Positions 63,601-64,000 of a stretch of 64,000 nucleotides of DNA are shown piece by piece. Both the position numbers and the translations under genes were made by a program. Positions within the stretch are counted from its first letter, which is position 1; every line of letters starts with the position of its first letter. The notes beneath the pieces were generated by a model that made no database searches, was not told the DNA's origin, and was given only the letters and a program-made list of their open reading frames with translations. Origin of the DNA: Cardiocondyla obscurior (taxonomy: Eukaryota > Arthropoda > Insecta > Hymenoptera > Formicidae); NCBI RefSeq assembly GCF_019399895.1, contig NC_091873.1:6065501-6129500 (forward strand), in the 5' to 3' direction.

Positions 63601-64000
63601 ATAAGTCTAAAGCACTCGAGCTTTCAGCCGCATCTCACGTAGGTATGCATGTTCTCGCGCTCCAGAAGATACTCCGAAGAGAAAACAAGAAGATAACACA
63701 AATCAGATACCTTTCGCAAAGGCTGAAAGCTTGAGATACGCAATTCTAAAATATCTTTTTCAGAATTATATTTTAAAAAGAAAATACTCGAGACAATTAT
63801 CAGTTTATTTCTATTTTTCTTCCTGTCGATCAGATGTGTGTACTCTATCAGATTTTTTTAATTAAGATATTTACTAACTAACGCTTTAATATTGCATCGT
63901 TACTTTAACGTTCTATTTACATTGATCATTTTATTCGATTCGCAGGAAGCCGACATAGCGATTGCACCTCTGACCATTACCTCCGAACGAGAACGTGTAA
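11847..64000 (+). CDS. GluRIA-like: AMPA-type ionotropic glutamate receptor (GluRIA/GluRIB-like), partial at both ends
   Basis: Ligand-gated cation channel subunit of the AMPA class, acting at the plasma membrane as a tetramer and opening on glutamate. Eleven exons join in one frame: 11847-11974, 13939-14068, 52116-52248, 53114-53234, 55483-55647, 56959-57171, 58166-58273, 62371-62481, 62592-62712, 63211-63305, 63946-64000. All complete introns are GT-AG and every phase matches. Exons 1-7 give the amino-terminal domain (key motifs PDSFDTLHSYSNTFQMPF, LYDSHDG, RTYHYLLSGL, GAINITGFRIVD, GWVTPWE). Exons 9-11 give lobe S1 (EEPYM, GYEGYCKDLA, GGWDGMVGEL, ADIAIAPLTIT). N-glycosylation sequons occur in several exons. 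The signal peptide, first part of the ATD, pore, S2 and tail are outside the window. IA and IB paralogues cannot be separated here; the AMPA assignment is secure. Confidence 0.95.
11975..13938 (+). other. Receptor intron between window exons 1 and 2
   Basis: 1,964 bp, GT-AG, phase 0. It is AT-rich, with a T-run after the donor, a (TA)n run near 12722-12736 and a poly-T/poly-A/poly-G stretch near 13208-13257. I see no gene in it. Confidence 0.85.
13939..14068 (+). CDS. GluRIA-like: Glutamate receptor exon 2 of window (ATD)
   Basis: Acceptor CTCCAG, donor GTAAGT. It encodes 43 residues plus one base, including LTPSSGLLDFAISMRPDYH, then YYGWKKIIYLYDSHD. The last base, G, joins GA of the next exon to give Gly. 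It lies 38 kb from its downstream partner. Confidence 0.95.
16738..16813. repeat. Inverted repeat with CACGTG arms around a 16-bp palindrome
   Basis: A 10-bp arm ATGCCACGTG at 16738-16747 is repeated in perfect inverse at 16804-16813. Between them, at 16755-16770, is the perfect palindrome AAACTGCGCGCAGTTT. Each arm contains a CACGTG E-box, the consensus for basic helix-loop-helix proteins such as Myc/Max or Clock/Cycle. Whether it is regulatory is unknown. Confidence 0.6.
18418..18440. repeat. (AAAAG)n microsatellite
   Basis: Four to five copies of the AAAAG pentamer following a poly-A run. Confidence 0.85.
19567..19737 (-). CDS. Possible minus-strand terminal exon or gene fragment, family unknown
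   Basis: On the minus strand, a frame without a usable start runs into a TGA at 19569-19567. An acceptor-like CAG sits just above 19737, behind a weak pyrimidine tract. The roughly 56-residue product contains FPIVRPLIINEVQEG, then HAYYPKVATFAEVHDISS, and ends LYSR. Codons in this frame end almost entirely in C or G, unlike the surrounding DNA and unlike the other five frames. I do not recognise the family and found no matching upstream exon. It may be the last exon of an antisense gene, a remnant of one, or chance in a GC-rich island. Confidence 0.35.
   Translation of the reverse strand, partial: DQNAPESLHRRFYAATFPIVRPLIINEVQEGKAHAYYPKVATFAEVHDISSRLYSR
21306..21348 (+). CDS. Tret1-like: Transporter exon 1
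   Basis: Encodes the first 14 residues (starting Met-Asp-Arg-Gly-Ile) plus one base; donor GTAAGT. An in-frame TAA four codons upstream supports this start. The hydrophobic first helix begins here and continues into exon 2. Intron 1 is only 94 bp. Confidence 0.85.
21306..23663 (+). CDS. Tret1-like: Sugar-porter-family MFS transporter, Tret1-like, nested gene
   Basis: Twelve-helix membrane transporter of the sugar porter family. Exons 21306-21348, 21443-21811, 22153-22955 and 23514-23663 join to 454 residues, a normal family length. Motifs in order: DNIGRK (72-77), GRILAG (106-111), PMYLGEI (122-128), RGPLG (134-138), LPESS (182-186), NPIPLAYIGEIF (366-377), PETEGKTLEEIQ (436-447). The start ATG has an in-frame TAA four codons upstream and a good context (A at -3, G at +4). 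The loop 8-9 RxGRR motif is degenerate (RFAGKR, 308-313), and the TM7 QQ-SG-N motif is absent (LTLTGASPVLAY, 260-271), so the substrate is uncertain. The gene lies entirely inside an intron of the glutamate receptor on the same strand; shared regulation is possible but not shown. Confidence 0.92.
21443..21811 (+). CDS. Tret1-like: Transporter exon 2
   Basis: Acceptor TCCTAG; donor GTGTGG, which is weak. It encodes residues 15-138, covering TM1-TM4 and the start of TM5, with DNIGRK, GRILAG, PMYLGEI and RGPLG. The frame stays open for about 20 further codons past the donor, and that read-through resembles the start of exon 3. The donor was chosen because it restores the family sequence RGPLG-TLMAVL. 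Confidence 0.88.
22153..22955 (+). CDS. Tret1-like: Transporter exon 3
   Basis: Acceptor CCTTTAG, donor GTACGT. It encodes residues 138-405: the rest of TM5, TM6, the central cytoplasmic loop with LPESS and a charged helix-rich stretch (about 190-248), then TM7-TM11 with the altered TM7 motif, RFAGKR and NPIPLAYIGEIF. It ends in phase 0. Confidence 0.93.
23514..23663 (+). CDS. Tret1-like: Transporter exon 4 (terminal)
   Basis: Acceptor TTTGTAG. It encodes residues 406-454, comprising TM12 and the PETEGKTLEEIQ signature, ending at TGA 23661-23663. Confidence 0.93.
   Translation, partial: VTQELYGTFAPLWTFTAITFLIWVLIYLFVPETEGKTLEEIQLELRDKE
23684..23689 (+). promoter_or_regulatory. Candidate polyadenylation signal of the transporter
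   Basis: AATAAA begins 21 bases after the stop codon. This would give an unusually short 3' UTR; later signals may be used instead. Confidence 0.4.
32092..32109 (+). repeat. G-run cluster (possible G-quadruplex)
   Basis: Runs of 7, 3 and 6 G separated by single A residues. Splitting the longest run gives four G-tracts of three. Confidence 0.5.
39313..39349. repeat. (GA)n microsatellite, interrupted
   Basis: Imperfect GA dinucleotide tract with one AAGAGC interruption. Confidence 0.85.
44843..44968. repeat. Hairpin-forming block with nested inverted repeats
   Basis: Inner stem: TTGAGGTGAC (44892-44901) against GTTACCTCAA (44917-44926), one mismatch. Next stem outwards: AACCCGACGGAC (44864-44875) against GTCCGTCGTGGTT (44930-44942), one bulge. 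An alternative perfect 9-bp stem pairs AGACCTCCG (44848-44856) with CGGAGGTCT (44880-44888). The word TAATCAGAC is also repeated directly at each edge. No reading frame or gene is associated. Confidence 0.55.
50675..50706. repeat. CT-rich microsatellite with TATC variants
   Basis: Pyrimidine tract of CT repeats interrupted by single A residues. Confidence 0.8.
51582..51612. repeat. (TA)n microsatellite
   Basis: About 15 uninterrupted TA units, one of the longest dinucleotide runs in the window. Confidence 0.95.
52116..52248 (+). CDS. GluRIA-like: Glutamate receptor exon 3 of window (ATD)
   Basis: Acceptor GTTTCAG, donor GTAAGT. It completes a Gly codon, then encodes 43 residues from LLRLQQIYQGLKPGNES to FLRSLEELN, and ends with CG of an Arg codon. 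It contains an N-glycosylation sequon, NES. Confidence 0.95.
52249..53113 (+). other. Receptor intron between window exons 3 and 4
   Basis: 865 bp, GT-AG, phase 2. AT-rich; no gene seen. Confidence 0.88.
53114..53234 (+). CDS. GluRIA-like: Glutamate receptor exon 4 of window (ATD)
   Basis: Acceptor ATTGCAG, donor GTGAGT. It finishes an Arg codon, then encodes 40 residues with KYVVLDCPTDMAKDI and GKRTYHYLLSGL. Phase 0 at its end. Confidence 0.95.
53235..55482 (+). other. Receptor intron between window exons 4 and 5
   Basis: 2,248 bp, GT-AG, phase 0. It contains a strong G-run cluster (53796-53823) and a long T-tract near 54119-54150. No gene seen. Confidence 0.85.
53796..53823 (+). repeat. 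Strong G-quadruplex-type motif
   Basis: Five G-runs of 6, 5, 6, 3 and 3 separated by loops of one or two bases, on the coding strand of the receptor gene. Such sequence readily forms a quadruplex in DNA or in the pre-mRNA. Confidence 0.8.
55483..55647 (+). CDS. GluRIA-like: Glutamate receptor exon 5 of window (ATD)
   Basis: Acceptor TAATCAG, donor GTACGT. It encodes 55 residues in phase 0 to 0: IMDDRWESEVIEYGAINITG, then FRIVDATRPHVKDFL and AGRESIS. It contains an NIT sequon. The frame happens to stay open past the donor, but that part has no receptor similarity. Confidence 0.95.
55648..56958 (+). other. Receptor intron between window exons 5 and 6
   Basis: 1,311 bp, GT-AG, phase 0. A GC-rich first part (to about 56060) has several overlapping open frames without recognisable content. 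An (AAAAT)n tract lies at 56322-56350. Confidence 0.85.
56322..56350. repeat. (AAAAT)n microsatellite
   Basis: About five AAAAT units; simple repeat within a receptor intron. Confidence 0.85.
56959..57171 (+). CDS. GluRIA-like: Glutamate receptor exon 6 of window (ATD)
   Basis: Acceptor AAATTAG, donor GTAAAC. It encodes 71 residues in phase 0 to 0: AQAALMYDAVFVLVEAFNKY, a variable basic/polar linker with an NGT sequon, then DCYHNRGWVTPWEHGDKIS and LLRK. Confidence 0.95.
57172..58165 (+). other. Receptor intron between window exons 6 and 7
   Basis: 994 bp, GT-AG, phase 0, very AT-rich towards its 3' end. No gene seen. Confidence 0.88.
58166..58273 (+). CDS. GluRIA-like: Glutamate receptor exon 7 of window (end of ATD)
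   Basis: Acceptor ATACAG, donor GTGAGT. It encodes 36 residues, VEIEGLTGEIRFNDDGRRQN through YTLHVVEMTVN, ending NSAMVK. It contains an NYT sequon. Confidence 0.95.
58442..58860 (-). repeat. Dispersed two-exon-like module, copy 2 (minus strand)
   Basis: Homologue of 7196-7665 through nearly its whole length, in the same orientation. On the minus strand it has a block ending at 58575 before GTGAGC, and a 40-bp block 58481-58442 preceded by TTTCAG and followed by GTGAGT. The core CTGAGAGGAGGAG and GGAGCAAC words are kept. Splice-like signals persist although the exon sequences have diverged. Reading frames are not shared with copy 1. Confidence 0.55.
59204..59450 (-). repeat. Dispersed two-exon-like module, copy 3 (minus strand)
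   Basis: On the minus strand: exon-like block 59450-59344 (107 bp, acceptor TTTCAG, donor GTACGT) containing the shared CTGAGAGGAGGAGGAGG and GGAGCAAC core, then a 31-bp block 59234-59204 (acceptor TTACAG, weak donor GTCAAG) sharing AACTCCGCTG and CGCATCG words with the other copies. Similarity to copies 1 and 2 is limited to the exon-like parts, which suggests that these parts are what is retained. Confidence 0.55.
59715..60955 (-). repeat. 429-bp tandem array, three units, with conserved donor-like site
   Basis: Three head-to-tail units. Landmarks: GCAACGTATGTGTG at 60102 and 60531, and CTCCGAGTATGCACG at 60061 and 60490, with a diverged match near 60922. Units 1 and 2 are nearly identical over about 100 bp (around 60030-60125 and 60458-60554). 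On the minus strand each unit has an exon-like block ending at 59848, 60256 and 60689, before GTAAGT, GTAAGT and GTAAAT. One minus frame keeps CEY, W-ED, RAQ, IS and PYS in all three. A plus frame is similarly kept, so the coding strand, if any, is not settled by frame alone. I do not recognise the family. Confidence 0.6.
61700..61962 (-). repeat. Diverged fourth copy of the tandem-array module
   Basis: Shares the landmarks of the array (GGGCCC followed by AAA, the C/G-rich TCC-GTC block and GAGCTC) in the same orientation, about 750 bp away. The minus frame conserved in the array is interrupted by stops here. A 131-codon minus frame (61922-61527) crosses it in a different register, with no recognised domain. 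Confidence 0.5.
62371..62481 (+). CDS. GluRIA-like: Glutamate receptor exon 8 of window (ATD-S1 linker)
   Basis: Acceptor ATTACAG, donor GTAAGA. It encodes 37 residues, VAEWTDEAGFQAIA to KTYIITTIL, where the first strand of the ligand-binding domain begins. It contains an NKT sequon. Confidence 0.94.
62592..62712 (+). CDS. GluRIA-like: Glutamate receptor exon 9 of window (S1)
   Basis: Acceptor TTGGCAG after a 110-bp intron, donor GTAAGC. It encodes 40 residues plus one base: EEPYMIAKRSDMG, NDGYEGYCKDLADLIAKKLG. The EGY element matches the glutamate-site Glu/Tyr region of AMPA lobe 1. Confidence 0.95.
62713..63210 (+). other. Receptor intron between window exons 9 and 10
   Basis: 498 bp, GT-AG, phase 1; no gene seen. 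Confidence 0.88.
63211..63305 (+). CDS. GluRIA-like: Glutamate receptor exon 10 of window (S1)
   Basis: Acceptor TTTCAG, donor GTAAGT. It completes a Tyr codon, then encodes 31 residues, ELRIVKDRKHGSEN and GGWDGMVGELIRK. In the KHG triplet, His stands where rat GluA2 has the ligand-capping Tyr (Lys-Tyr-Gly). Confidence 0.95.
63306..63945 (+). other. Receptor intron between window exons 10 and 11
   Basis: 640 bp, GT-AG, phase 0. A short palindromic stretch near 63503-63555 (CGGGTTTGAACCCG, GAGCTTGCAAGCTC) looks faintly tRNA-like but does not fold as a tRNA. No gene seen. Confidence 0.85.
63946..64000 (+). CDS. GluRIA-like: Glutamate receptor exon 11 of window (S1), cut by window end
   Basis: Acceptor TCGCAG. 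It encodes EADIAIAPLTITSERERV and runs off the edge. The Pro, Thr and Arg that bind the glutamate alpha-amino and alpha-carboxyl groups in AMPA receptors (GluA2 Pro478, Thr480, Arg485) are all present. The pre-M1 region should follow. Confidence 0.93.

Overview
This is an animal nuclear genome window and very probably insect. Coding exons are short, bounded by GT-AG sites, and separated by large AT-rich introns full of homopolymer and microsatellite tracts. GC-rich islands dense in CpG and CGCG are interspersed; such CpG richness is familiar from ants and bees, so a hymenopteran is my inference, not something proven here. Most of the 64 kb is non-coding.

The main gene is a plus-strand AMPA-type ionotropic glutamate receptor. 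I could place eleven consecutive coding exons (11847-11974, 13939-14068, 52116-52248, 53114-53234, 55483-55647, 56959-57171, 58166-58273, 62371-62481, 62592-62712, 63211-63305, 63946-64000+). They join in a single open frame of about 459 residues, from the middle of the amino-terminal domain into ligand-binding lobe S1. The signal peptide and first part of the amino-terminal domain lie upstream of the window. The pore, S2 and the C-terminus lie downstream.

The second gene is a complete four-exon sugar-porter-family transporter (Tret1-like, 454 residues, 21306-23663). It sits on the same strand inside the 38 kb second visible intron of the receptor. Its TM7 sugar-contact motif is replaced, and the two ends of its second intron look homologous to each other.

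The least ordinary material is repetitive. (1) A two-exon-like module with good splice sites on the minus strand occurs three times, at 7.2-7.7, 58.4-58.9 and 59.2-59.45 kb. (2) A 429-bp tandem array of a second module lies at 59.7-60.96 kb, with a diverged relative at 61.7-61.96 kb. Together these look like an antisense, exon-amplified transcript family nested in the receptor introns. (3) A 135-bp near-perfect hairpin at 8.11-8.25 kb resembles a microRNA precursor or a foldback MITE. (4) A compact coding-like patch with no start codon lies on the minus strand at 19.57-19.74 kb.

I found no convincing tRNA, rRNA, CRISPR array, prokaryotic-style operon or intact transposase.
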